Below are positions 36,862 through 45,209 of a stretch of 51,813 nt of DNA, one piece after another (position 1 is the first letter of the stretch; every line of letters begins with the position of its first letter). Position numbers and translations under genes: made by a program. Location: NCBI GenBank assembly GCA_944326095.1, contig CALVCO010000007.1:1-51813 (forward strand), given 5' to 3'. The notes under the pieces were generated by a model, which made no database searches, was not told where the DNA came from, and saw only the letters and a list, made by a program, of their open reading frames with translations. The stretch is from an uncultured Erysipelotrichaceae bacterium. Its GTDB lineage: Bacteria > Bacillota_I > Bacilli_A > Erysipelotrichales > Erysipelotrichaceae.

Positions 36862-38280
36862 ATGGGAAAGTACAAAGAACTATGTGAAAAAGCCTTAGTC
36901 GCAATGGGTGGGCTTGAAAACATCTCTTATGTAACTAACTGCGCTACTAGACTTAGAATCAATTACATTAGTAAGAGCAAAGTTGATGAAGAAGCTTTGA
37001 AAAACTTACCTGGTTCTGCAGGCCTAGTTCCAAAACCTGCTAATAAGCAATATCAAATTATCATCGGTCCAAACGTTCGTGATGCTTATTATGAATTCTT
37101 GGATGTATCTGGTTGGAAAGATACAGGAAATGCTCCGGATGGCGCTAATGATCCAGTAGACGATGATGCAGAAACTAAGAAAGACATCGTTTGGGCATTA
37201 AATAAATTTGGTAACTTCATGACTCCTATCATGATGCCTATCGTTCCAGCATTAATCGTTGGTGGTATGATCTTAGCCTTCCGAAATCTATTAATGAACT
37301 ATTTCGGAATGACATTCGATGGTGGTTCATATTATCTATTTATGGCTATCTTCGATGCCGGATTTACTTTCTTGCCTATCTATGTTGGATGGCAAACTGC
37401 TGAACAATGCCGCATTAAACCTATTTTAGGTGGTATGTTAGGTGCTGTATTGTTAACTAGTTATTTACCTCAAGTAACTGATATCTTTGGTATTCCAGTA
37501 TATCAAGCATCTTATGGATCTACAGTATTACCTGTATTATTAGGTGTATTATTCATGATGCCAATCTATCGTTTCTTCAATAAGGTAATTCCTGAAGCAT
37601 TATCATTCTTCGTAGTACCAATTTTAACAATGATTATCGTTGTTCCAGTTGAATTGGTTGTTATTGGTCCTATCGGACAAATGTTATCTGGTTACATTGC
37701 TGATTTCGCATTGTGGATTACGGATAGCGCGAACATTATCGCTCAGCCAATCTTAGCAATGTTATATCCATATATGGTTATGATTGGTCTTGATAAAGGT
37801 ATGACGCCAATCGCTGTTGAATTGATTTCTAACTTAGGTTATAACTCAGTAACAGCTTGTATGGGATTTATTTCAAATATCGCTGTTGGTGGTTCAACAT
37901 TAGCTTTAGCTACAATGATTAAAAATGATAAAGCTAGACGTGGTATGATTAGCTCATTTGGTGTTACGGCCCTTTGTGGTGTTACTGAACCAGCATTCTA
38001 TGGTGGTTTGATAACTAACCCTATCGCATTAGGTGGTACTGCAATTGGTGCATGTGTTGGTGGAATCATCGCTGGTGCGGTTAAACTTAGAATGTTCGTT
38101 ACTGGAGGATGTCCTGGTTGGTTGACCTTGGTATTCTTCGTTGACCAAAATGGTGATGCAACTTACATGTTATGGGCAATCTTAGTTGGTGCTGTTACGA
38201 CGGTTGTTTCATTCGTTGCTGCTAAGATTCTATTAGAAATTGCTGCTAGACGTAAAGCAAAAGCAGTAGATGCAGCTTAA
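36862..38280 (+). CDS. PTS EIIBC component, glucose/beta-glucoside superfamily
   Basis: The 472-residue membrane permease has an N-terminal EIIB domain with the phosphorylated Cys in NISYVTNCATRLRI (near residue 28), a linker, and an EIIC domain with about ten helices from residue 115 (FMTPIMMPIVPALIVGGMIL, GVTALCGVTEPAFYGGLITNP). The GVTEPAFYG motif corresponds to the GITEP substrate loop. It imports and phosphorylates a sugar, and the surrounding GH1 enzymes suggest a beta-glycoside. GGGAGG precedes the start. A terminator follows. The EIIA is a separate protein. Confidence 0.93.
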   Translation: MGKYKELCEKALVAMGGLENISYVTNCATRLRINYISKSKVDEEALKNLPGSAGLVPKPANKQYQIIIGPNVRDAYYEFLDVSGWKDTGNAPDGANDPVDDDAETKKDIVWALNKFGNFMTPIMMPIVPALIVGGMILAFRNLLMNYFGMTFDGGSYYLFMAIFDAGFTFLPIYVGWQTAEQCRIKPILGGMLGAVLLTSYLPQVTDIFGIPVYQASYGSTVLPVLLGVLFMMPIYRFFNKVIPEALSFFVVPILTMIIVVPVELVVIGPIGQMLSGYIADFALWITDSANIIAQPILAMLYPYMVMIGLDKGMTPIAVELISNLGYNSVTACMGFISNIAVGGSTLALATMIKNDKARRGMISSFGVTALCGVTEPAFYGGLITNPIALGGTAIGACVGGIIAGAVKLRMFVTGGCPGWLTLVFFVDQNGDATYMLWAILVGAVTTVVSFVAAKILLEIAARRKAKAVDAA

Positions 38281-38290
38281 TATCATAACT

Positions 38291-38328
38291 AACTGTAGAT
38301 AAACTGATCACTTATCTACAGTTTTTTT
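38291..38328 (+). terminator. rho-independent terminator after the PTS operon
   Basis: AACTGTAGATAA (38291-38302) pairs perfectly with TTATCTACAGTT (38312-38323), followed by a T-run. Confidence 0.95.
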
Positions 38329-38337
38329 ACGCAATTT

Positions 38338-38354
38338 TTGAAATATAATTTCAT
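38338..38354. promoter_or_regulatory. degenerate operator-like palindrome before the HAD gene
   Basis: TTGAAAT-ATA-ATTTCAT is a perfect palindrome with the geometry of sites 1-5, but the inner C/G bases are T/A. A -10-like TAAAAC lies 26 bases on. The more likely promoter of the HAD gene is TTTACT-N16-TATAAT (38380-38407), about 40 bp downstream. Confidence 0.35.
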
Positions 38355-38425
38355 TTTTAAACTTAAAACACTTTTAACATTTACTTAACGAAAGCTTATA
38401 TTATAATATCTTAGGGGTTGATATT

Positions 38426-39247
38426 ATGATCAAGGATGTTAAATTAGTGATTTGTGATATTGATTGGACTTTGTTATCGAGGAATCGAAGAGTACTTAGT
38501 CCATATACCATGAGGGTTATAGAAGAATTACATAAAAGAAATATAATGTTTGGTCTAGCATCAGGTAGACCATTAGATGAAGTTAAACCAGTATATGAAT
38601 CATGGGGATTGAGTTTTCCTTGTGATATCATTATTTATATGAATGGTGGAGGCATATGGGATGAACATGCCAAAAAGAATGAAGAGTTTTATAAACTAAA
38701 AAAAGCATGGATAAAAGAAATAGTAGAAATGACTAAACCTTTGAATGTTAATCCATATATGTATTATCATGGAGCTATCAAAGCTTTAAAAGATGATCAA
38801 ACAATTCAAGAAACCGCAATTCGTAATAATAAGAAGTTAATAATTGCGAAAGATGTTGATGATTTTGCTAATGAAGATAATGGCAAGATAATGATTCGTG
38901 TTAAGAAAGAAGAAATGGAAAGCTTTGAAAAATATATCAAAAACTATCCATCAGAAAATTATGCTGAATTTAAGACACAAGAAACTTTAATGGAATTCTG
39001 TGATCGCAGGGTATCTAAAGGCAATGCCTTAGTTACTTATTGTAAAGCTACAAATTTACCTATTTCTAAAGTAATGGCTTTTGGTGATACTACTAACGAT
39101 AATTTAATGATTAAAAATGCTGGATGGGGCGTTTGTTTATTAAATGGTTCTAGTGATACTAAAGCAATATGCGATGATATTACCGAATTTGATGTAAGTA
39201 ATGATGGATTTGCTCATTATATCGAAAAACATGTTTTAAATAGATAA
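38426..39247 (+). CDS. HAD superfamily phosphatase, Cof-type (IIB)
   Basis: The 273-residue protein has the HAD motif I DIDWTLL (Trp replaces the usual Gly of DxDGT), motif II-type LASGRPLDEV, and C-terminal motif III/IV KGNALVTYCKATNLPISKVMAFGDTTNDNLMIKNAGWGVCLLNGS. The cap domain is type IIB. Such enzymes dephosphorylate sugar phosphates or cofactors. Its location after the PTS genes suggests a phospho-sugar role. The start follows AGGGGTTGA. It converges on a terminator shared with the dpaL remnant. Confidence 0.88.
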   Translation: MIKDVKLVICDIDWTLLSRNRRVLSPYTMRVIEELHKRNIMFGLASGRPLDEVKPVYESWGLSFPCDIIIYMNGGGIWDEHAKKNEEFYKLKKAWIKEIVEMTKPLNVNPYMYYHGAIKALKDDQTIQETAIRNNKKLIIAKDVDDFANEDNGKIMIRVKKEEMESFEKYIKNYPSENYAEFKTQETLMEFCDRRVSKGNALVTYCKATNLPISKVMAFGDTTNDNLMIKNAGWGVCLLNGSSDTKAICDDITEFDVSNDGFAHYIEKHVLNR

Positions 39248-39256
39248 GGACATAAT

Positions 39257-39295
39257 AAAAGCGTGCTAGCTAATAAAATGCTAAACACGCTTTTT
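39257..39295. terminator. bidirectional terminator between the HAD gene and the dpaL remnant
   Basis: AAAAGCGTG (39257-39265) pairs with CACGCTTTT (39286-39294), and the inner TAGC/GCTA also pairs. T-runs follow on both strands. The dpaL remnant's reading frame ends inside it. Confidence 0.9.
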
Positions 39296-39649
39296 ATCAC
39301 TTCCTTTTGGCATAAAGACAATTACTTTATGATTGGTTTGTAATCCATACCAAGCTAAGGGTTTGCCATGATTTCCATCGGTACATGTTACATAGATATC
39401 ATCTTTATTTTCAATACAATTTATGTCATAACTTACACCTAAGGCTTTAAATGAGTTTAAGTTAAATCTTTTTGATTCATCTTTGATTAATAGATTTTTA
39501 ATACCATAATTTTGGGCGAAATTTTGCCATGAATAAAGAGAAGTTAGCTTATAATTTGGTTGATTTTGTCGGAATTGTTTTACTTTTTCTATATTAAAAT
39601 TGGTTTTATTGGTATTTGTTTTATTTTTGTTTTTATAAATTTTATACAT
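39281..39649 (-). pseudogene. N-terminal fragment of diaminopropionate ammonia-lyase
   Basis: About 122 of some 400 residues remain. The segment FRQNQPNYKLTSLYSW, LLIKDESKRFNLNSFKALGVSY (with the PLP-binding Lys), VTCTDGNHGKPLAWYG and VIVFMPKGSDKKR matches the N-terminal PLP lobe of DpaL/YgeX. The frame then runs into the HAD terminator and stops. The rest of the gene is absent, so the product cannot be active. It lies downstream of the GH1 operon, after a weak hairpin. Confidence 0.78.
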
Positions 39650-39657
39650 ACAGCAAA

Positions 39658-39675
39658 GAGGCCTTAATAGGCCTC
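39658..39675 (-). terminator. weak terminator at the end of the GH1 pair operon
   Basis: On the minus strand GAGGCC pairs with GGCCTC around a 6-base loop, followed by only three T. It lies between the GH1 stop and the dpaL remnant. Confidence 0.5.
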
Positions 39676-39679
39676 CATA

Positions 39680-41095
39680 TTAAATATCTTTATGTTTACT
39701 AATAAAGTCTTTATACCAATAATAGCTCTTTTTAGGAATACGTTTTAAGCCATTATCGTAATCAACTCTTACAAGGCCATAACGTTTTTTATAACCATTT
39801 ATCCATGAATATAAATCCATTGTTGACCATACATAGAATCCTTTCACATTTACTCCATCTTCTTTTGCTTTAAGGATATAATGTAAATAATTTTCTAAGA
39901 ATTCAATACGATCATCATCTTCTACATAGCCATTTTCATCAGCTATATCATACGCTCCATGTCCACATTCTGTAATATAAATAGGAATGTTGCCAAATTT
40001 TTCTTTGCGTAACATTAGTGTTGAATAAGCGCATGCTGGATAGATTTCTCTTCCCCATTTATTTAATTGAGTATTAGGATCTCTATCAGTTTCAAACCAA
40101 CCTTCAATAGCTCTTGTTTCTCTAGCAGTATTTTTAGTGCCATCATTATTTCCAGCATTATTTACAGTGAATCTAGTTCCACCTGATTCATATGGTTTTG
40201 CAAGTTGACGAGAATAGATATTTTGACCTAAGAAATCGATAGTATTATCTTTCATAATATCTAAATCTTCTTGTTTTACAAATGATAAATCAATTCCTAG
40301 TTTTTTAACTTCGGCAACTAATTCTGGATTGTATCTTCCCCAGATTGCTGGTTCAGTGAATGGATCATTGCAGAAGAAATCTAATTTTTTAACTGCTTCT
40401 TTATATGCTGGTTCATCAGATAGAGCGGTTGCTGGGGCACATCCATGAACATAACCTATCTTAGCATTTTTGAAATTGAATTTTCTGAATTCTCTGATAG
40501 CTTTAGCATTACATACCATCATGTTATATACACAATGGGCATAGTCTTGTAGATTATTTTTTTCATTTGGTGGATAGTTTCCTACGCAATAGTTGCAATA
40601 GGCATTATGATTAGGTTCATTAATAGTGGTATATAATGGTATTCTTTCACCAAAATGTTCGAAACAGACTTTGGTATAGTAAGCAAATTCATCACTTACA
40701 CCATCGTAACACCAACCACCTTTAGCTCCAATATAATCAGGTAAATCATAGTGGATTAAAGTTACATTTGGTACAATACCATATTTTTCACACTCATCTA
40801 ATACTTTGTCATAGAATTCTAGACCTTTTTGATTTACTACATGATCTTCTTTAGGAAGAATTCTACTCCAACTAATAGAAAAACGATAAGTATTTTGGCC
40901 ACAATCTGCCATCATTTTAATATCTTCTTGATAATGATGATAGAAGTCACAGCTAACATCACCAGTTATCTTTGTAGTATTTGCTTCGCTATGGCAAAAT
41001 TCATCCCAAATGCTTGCGCCTTTGCCATCTTCATCCCAAGCACCTTCACATTGATAGGCAGCAGTAGCACTTCCCCATAAAAATTTTTCACTCAT
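39680..41095 (-). CDS. GH1 6-phospho-glycosidase, copy 2
   Basis: This 471-residue enzyme starts at [20 protein letters not shown] (ATG complementary to 41093-41095); the longer frame overlaps the upstream gene. Acid/base Glu is in TTINEPNHNAY. The nucleophile Glu is in IPIYITECGHGAYD, where Cys replaces the usual Asn after it. The phosphate-binding set is YSWINGYKKRYG. It is nearly identical in long blocks to copy 4 at 49025 (for instance GLEFYDKVLDECEKYGIVPN), indicating recent duplication. It begins one base after the stop of the upstream GH1 gene. Confidence 0.92.
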   Translation of the reverse strand: MSEKFLWGSATAAYQCEGAWDEDGKGASIWDEFCHSEANTTKITGDVSCDFYHHYQEDIKMMADCGQNTYRFSISWSRILPKEDHVVNQKGLEFYDKVLDECEKYGIVPNVTLIHYDLPDYIGAKGGWCYDGVSDEFAYYTKVCFEHFGERIPLYTTINEPNHNAYCNYCVGNYPPNEKNNLQDYAHCVYNMMVCNAKAIREFRKFNFKNAKIGYVHGCAPATALSDEPAYKEAVKKLDFFCNDPFTEPAIWGRYNPELVAEVKKLGIDLSFVKQEDLDIMKDNTIDFLGQNIYSRQLAKPYESGGTRFTVNNAGNNDGTKNTARETRAIEGWFETDRDPNTQLNKWGREIYPACAYSTLMLRKEKFGNIPIYITECGHGAYDIADENGYVEDDDRIEFLENYLHYILKAKEDGVNVKGFYVWSTMDLYSWINGYKKRYGLVRVDYDNGLKRIPKKSYYWYKDFISKHKDI

Positions 41096-41096
41096 T

Positions 41097-42518
41097 TTAT
41101 TTACCTTCCGTATGTTCTTTAATATATTCTTTATACCAATAATATGAATCTTTTGGAATACGTGGACGTTTATCATCATTGAAATCCACATATACTAGTC
41201 CATAGCGTTTTTCATATCCATTTATCCATGAGTAGCAATCAGTAGTACTCCAAGCATAATAGCCTTTGACATTGCATCCTTCATTTTCCGCTTTTACTAA
41301 CCAATCAAGATATCCTTTCATGAAATCAATACGTTGTTGGTCATGTAATTTACCTTCAGCATCTGGTTTTTCATATAGAGCACATCCATTTTCGGTAATA
41401 TATACAGGAATATCACCGTAATCTTTTTTAATACCCATTAACATATCATATACAGTTTTTGGATATTCTTCACGTCCCCAAGCATTTAATTTGCTATTTG
41501 GATCATGATCACTTGTAAACCAATTTTTAATTACATAACCTTCTAAGCGTTTTTGAGCACTTCCTACATTATTTGGATAATAGTTTGTTTCACCATCTTC
41601 TGGACGATAAGGTCTAGCAAGAGTACGAGTATAACAGTTTTGTCCTAAGAAATCGATAGTTGTAGTGGCTAGAAGATCTAAATCTTCTTGTTTAACAAAT
41701 GATAAATCGATACCACTTTCTTTTAATAATGGGAATAGATCTTCAGGAAATTTTCCTAAGATAACTGGATCTGTTACCCATTTATTTTTAAATAAATCGC
41801 ATCTTCTTTTAGCAATCATATATTCTGGATCATCTTTTAAAGTTTGTACACAGTTAGTAGTATGAACAATACCAATTTGGGAATTTTTAAAATTATGTTT
41901 TCTAAATTCTACTACAGCCTTTGCATGAGCCATAATTAAGTTATAACCAACTTCACATACAGCTTGTACACTATGAACATTTGGTGGATAGTTCCCTTGT
42001 AAATATGAACAGTTTGTATTATGTGTAATTTCATTGATAGTAACATATAGAGGAATTAATTCACCAAACTCATCGAATACTACCTTACAATATTTTGCAA
42101 ATTCATCTGAGAAAATTGGATTACGATATCCACCTAAATCTTCTAACCATGATGGAATATCATAATGTAGTAAAGTAACATTTGGGGTAATACCATACTT
42201 TTTGCATTCAGCTAATACATTTTTATAGAATTCCACTCCTTTTTGATTTACTTGACCACTTTGATCAGGTATAATTCTTGGCCAAGAAATAGAAAAACGT
42301 AAAGTGTTTTGTCCTCCTTCAGCAGCCATTCTAATATCTTCTTTATAATGATGATAGAAATCAGCTGCTACATCACCAGTTATACCTTTAGTATTTTTTG
42401 GCCCATGGCAAAATTGGTCCCAGTTGCTTTCTCCTTTTCCATCTTCATTCCATGCGCCTTCACATTGATAAGCAGCGGATGCGCTTCCCCATAGGAAGTC
42501 TTTCTTTACTTTATTCAT
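41097..42518 (-). CDS. GH1 6-phospho-glycosidase, copy 3
   Basis: The 473-residue enzyme has [20 protein letters not shown], acid/base region VTINEITHNTNC (Glu followed by Ile rather than the usual NEP), nucleophile VYITENGCALYE and phosphate-binding [12 protein letters not shown]. The NEI in place of NEP at the acid/base motif is unusual but the Glu is kept. It is the first gene of a two-gene minus-strand operon with copy 2, driven by palindrome site 4. AGGAGG precedes the start. Confidence 0.92.
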   Translation of the reverse strand: MNKVKKDFLWGSASAAYQCEGAWNEDGKGESNWDQFCHGPKNTKGITGDVAADFYHHYKEDIRMAAEGGQNTLRFSISWPRIIPDQSGQVNQKGVEFYKNVLAECKKYGITPNVTLLHYDIPSWLEDLGGYRNPIFSDEFAKYCKVVFDEFGELIPLYVTINEITHNTNCSYLQGNYPPNVHSVQAVCEVGYNLIMAHAKAVVEFRKHNFKNSQIGIVHTTNCVQTLKDDPEYMIAKRRCDLFKNKWVTDPVILGKFPEDLFPLLKESGIDLSFVKQEDLDLLATTTIDFLGQNCYTRTLARPYRPEDGETNYYPNNVGSAQKRLEGYVIKNWFTSDHDPNSKLNAWGREEYPKTVYDMLMGIKKDYGDIPVYITENGCALYEKPDAEGKLHDQQRIDFMKGYLDWLVKAENEGCNVKGYYAWSTTDCYSWINGYEKRYGLVYVDFNDDKRPRIPKDSYYWYKEYIKEHTEGK

Positions 42519-42539
42519 GTAGTTTTTCCTCCTAGCATT

Positions 42540-42573
42540 ATTATAAAATGATTGAATTGAAATGAAGTTTCAT
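42540..42573 (-). promoter_or_regulatory. palindromic operator and promoter, site 4 (GH1 pair operon)
   Basis: On the minus strand ATGAAAC-TTC-ATTTCAA (42573-42557) lies 28 bases upstream (start to start) of TATAAT (42545-42540). The left half matches the consensus exactly; the right has one inner mismatch. Confidence 0.68.
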
Positions 42574-42705
42574 AATAAAGACTTTTAAGATGTATTAGAT
42601 TATTATTTTTAGATTTTGTGTAATAAAGTTTCTATTTTGGTTTAAGCAATTTTAGAAATAAAACTAAGGATTATAATAAAGCTACATTTAAAAGGAGAAA
42701 ACTAG

Positions 42706-43896
42706 ATGAAGCGTTATATTTATTTAGCTATTGGAACCATTGCGATGGTAATATATGGATTAATGTATAATTGGACAGTATTTTCACCACAAGTTCAAGT
42801 AGATTTACAAGTATCAGCGGCATCATTGGCTAATGTTTTTTCGATATGTCAAATCTTTTTAACTCTAGGCGGACTTGTTTCCGGTTTTATTTATTATCGC
42901 ATTAATTATCGCTTATCGATGATTATTACTTCTATAATGATGGGAGCTGGGTTATTGATTACTAGTTTTGCAACCAATACTCTTGCGATATATTTTTTCT
43001 ATTCATTTTGTTATACCTTTGGAGCTGGATATGCTTATAAAAGTTTATTGACAGCTATAATGACCTGGTTCCCAGATAAATCTGGTCTCGCTAGTGGTAT
43101 CTTATTGATGGGAGCTGGATTAACCGCCTTTATTTTTAATGTACCAATGACTTATTTGATTGAAAGTTTTGGATGGCGTACAGCTATGATGATTTTAGCA
43201 CTTATTGCATTTGTGATTACTTTTATTGCTGGGGTTATCGTAGTACCAACTAAAAGTGTGGTAATTAAAAATGAAAATCATGAAGAATTAGAGACAATTG
43301 ATGATGTGCCAACTAAAACAATGTTAAAAAGTAATAAATTTTGGTTATATTTTATTTGGTCAATTTTAGTTATGGCAGGATGTACAACCATAATTGGTAA
43401 TGCAGTGAATTGTGGTATATCATTTGGTATTAGTGCTACAGTGGCAGCTGGTCTATCAATGATTATTTCTTTATTTAATTCTACCAGCAGAATTTTCTAT
43501 GGTTATATATATGATAAGATGGGACGTAAAGTAACAATGGGAATTGCTACAGTTTTCTTTGCTTTTAGTATTGGTTTATTATTTATTGCCTTTATGAGCT
43601 CTTCAACATTATTATTGTCGATTAGTTTTATTTTTATTGGTCTTACTTTTGGAGCTGTTCCAACAATTTCTAATATTTATATTCTAAAAACTTTTGGCCC
43701 TAAATATTATCCTAGCAATTTTTCTATTCAATATTTATATTCCTTAATTTCTTCATTTGCAGGAACAATGTTGTTTAGTTTATTCTTTTCAATTACCCAA
43801 ACATATTCTATTTCTTGTAGTTTTATAATTGTATATGTAATTATAGCTATTGCATTATATCTTGCATTAAATAAGGTTTTAAAAACTAAAAATTAA
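42706..43896 (+). CDS. MFS transporter, OFA (oxalate/formate antiporter)-like
   Basis: The 396-residue protein has 12 predicted helices in two halves with a central hydrophilic loop (ENHEELETIDDVPTKTMLKSNKFW). The first half carries GLMYNWTVFSPQVQVDL, ICQIFLTLGGLVSGFI, SFCYTFGAGYAYKSLLTAIMTWFPDKSGLASGILLMGAGLTAF, the pattern of OFA-type carboxylate transporters. The MFS loop motif appears as YDKMGRK after helix 8. A TATAAT at 42672-42677 is its probable -10 box; AAAGGAG precedes the start. Cargo is unknown. It is divergent from the GH1 pair operon. Confidence 0.87.
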   Translation: MKRYIYLAIGTIAMVIYGLMYNWTVFSPQVQVDLQVSAASLANVFSICQIFLTLGGLVSGFIYYRINYRLSMIITSIMMGAGLLITSFATNTLAIYFFYSFCYTFGAGYAYKSLLTAIMTWFPDKSGLASGILLMGAGLTAFIFNVPMTYLIESFGWRTAMMILALIAFVITFIAGVIVVPTKSVVIKNENHEELETIDDVPTKTMLKSNKFWLYFIWSILVMAGCTTIIGNAVNCGISFGISATVAAGLSMIISLFNSTSRIFYGYIYDKMGRKVTMGIATVFFAFSIGLLFIAFMSSSTLLLSISFIFIGLTFGAVPTISNIYILKTFGPKYYPSNFSIQYLYSLISSFAGTMLFSLFFSITQTYSISCSFIIVYVIIAIALYLALNKVLKTKN

Positions 43897-43957
43897 AATG
43901 AAAGTATTAATTGGTATTAAAACTAATTAATCGTCCTATTTATTCTATTGATGAATA

Positions 43958-43990
43958 AAGTTCTTAAGTTTTTTGCTTAAGAACTTTTTT
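43958..43990 (+). terminator. rho-independent terminator after the MFS gene
   Basis: AAGTTCTTAAG (43958-43968) pairs perfectly with CTTAAGAACTT (43976-43986), followed by T. Confidence 0.93.
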
Positions 43991-44441
43991 AAAATAAAGT
44001 GTGAAATACTTTTCCTAGTGAAAGATGAATTGCTTACATTATTTAAGGTTAATTGTTAATAATGGTATATATACTATAAATAAAGTAGAAATGAAGCATA
44101 TTTGATATTAGATTATTTATTTCATTTTTAAATTTGTAGAAGACGATTGTAATTACTATTACTTTGCGCTAAAACGAAAACAAAAAGGTGATAAAATTAA
44201 TTTGTATTTCATAAAAAGTGGATGCTTTATGTACAGAAAAATTTAATAGAGCTAATAGAAAAAGATTGTTGTTTTGTAGTTGTTTTAGCTTTCATAGGGT
44301 AAGATCTGATATCACCTGATAGTCTTGCACTAAAAATCGATTGGGCACCCAGGAACTACACAAAAATATATAGTTAAAAATATTATTAAAAATCTTACTT
44401 TTTAAAGGGTTTTATGTTAACATTTAACTAGGTGATAAAAT
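43991..44441. other. intergenic region without a recognisable gene
   Basis: About 450 bases separate the MFS terminator from the AbiE pair. A TTGTTA-N16-TATAAA promoter-like pair lies near 44052-44079, and an orphan ribosome site AAGGTGAT near 44186 is followed by only a 14-codon frame (TTG start). A less AT-biased stretch near 44300-44360 (GATTGGGCACCCAGGAAC) differs from its surroundings and may be a remnant of a lost or inserted gene. Nothing could be identified. Confidence 0.4.
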
Positions 44442-45209
44442 GTGAAATATTATGATAAGATTTTAGATTTAGGAGTTTTCACAAAAAAAGACATAGAAAA
44501 AATTGTTCAAAATTCTAAAACAGCTGAATCATTTTTAACACGTTCTCTTAAAAAAGGCTATATCAAAAGAATAAAACAAAATTATTATGTTGCAATGGAT
44601 ATCGTAAACAATTGTCCATTATATAATAAATATATAATTGCTACAAAACTAGATCATAGTAATTATATATCATATCATTCTGCTTTAGAATATCGTGGTT
44701 TCAACAATCAAGTATTTAACGAGGTAGTATATTCTGGAAATAGTAAAATAAATAATTTTGAATTTGAACATATTACTTATCATTTTGTTCAAAGTAAATG
44801 CAATCTACAAATAGAATCAAATTATGATGGGGTAAAAATCACTAGCCTCGAAAGAACAATGATTGATTGTATTGATCAAATCAATTTAGCTGGAGGAATA
44901 GAAGAAATCTATCGCTCATTTAATAGCATTCATAATATTAATGAAAATAAGTTATTAGAAATATTAGACTTTTACAACAAAAAAGTTTTATACCAGCGAG
45001 CTGGTTATATTTTAGAAACATTTAAAACCAGTCTAGGTATCAGTGATGCTACTATTAATTATATCCAATCTAAAATTGGTTTATCAAAATGTTATCTAAA
45101 TACTTCTAAAAAAATATCCAATACAACATTAGATAAAAAATGGAATGTTTGTGTTCCTCACTATGTATCAACAATATTAAGTAAAGGAAGTGATATTGGT
45201 GAACTTTAA
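44442..45209 (+). CDS. AbiEi-type antitoxin (type IV toxin-antitoxin)
   Basis: The 255-residue protein has an N-terminal winged-helix (FTKKDIEKIVQNSKTAESFLTRSLKKGYIKRIKQNYYVAM). The AbiEi core follows with NKYIIATKLDHSNYISYHSALEYRGF, VKITSLERTMIDCIDQINLAGGIEEIYRS and LLEILDFYNKKVLYQRAGYILE. AbiEi represses its operon and counteracts the AbiEii nucleotidyltransferase. The GTG start follows GGTGAT. It overlaps the toxin gene by 11 bases. The toxin is broken, so the antitoxin may be a decaying survivor. Confidence 0.88.
   Translation: MKYYDKILDLGVFTKKDIEKIVQNSKTAESFLTRSLKKGYIKRIKQNYYVAMDIVNNCPLYNKYIIATKLDHSNYISYHSALEYRGFNNQVFNEVVYSGNSKINNFEFEHITYHFVQSKCNLQIESNYDGVKITSLERTMIDCIDQINLAGGIEEIYRSFNSIHNINENKLLEILDFYNKKVLYQRAGYILETFKTSLGISDATINYIQSKIGLSKCYLNTSKKISNTTLDKKWNVCVPHYVSTILSKGSDIGEL

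Noticed and set aside
40829-41080. Open frame on the plus strand opposite GH1 copy 2, and a matching one opposite copy 4 (49040-49291, minus)
   Set aside because: Both are antisense shadows that repeat because the two GH1 genes are near-duplicates; no ribosome site or protein family is visible.
42618-42634. A sixth operator before the MFS gene (GTGTAAT-AAA-GTTTCTA)
   Set aside because: Two or more mismatches to the consensus, and no -10 box lies 27-28 bases downstream; the MFS -10 box is 54 bases away.
44300-44370. Possible tRNA or small RNA in the gap before AbiE
   Set aside because: No cloverleaf, no T-loop GTTCRANNC and no terminator could be found; only the base composition differs.
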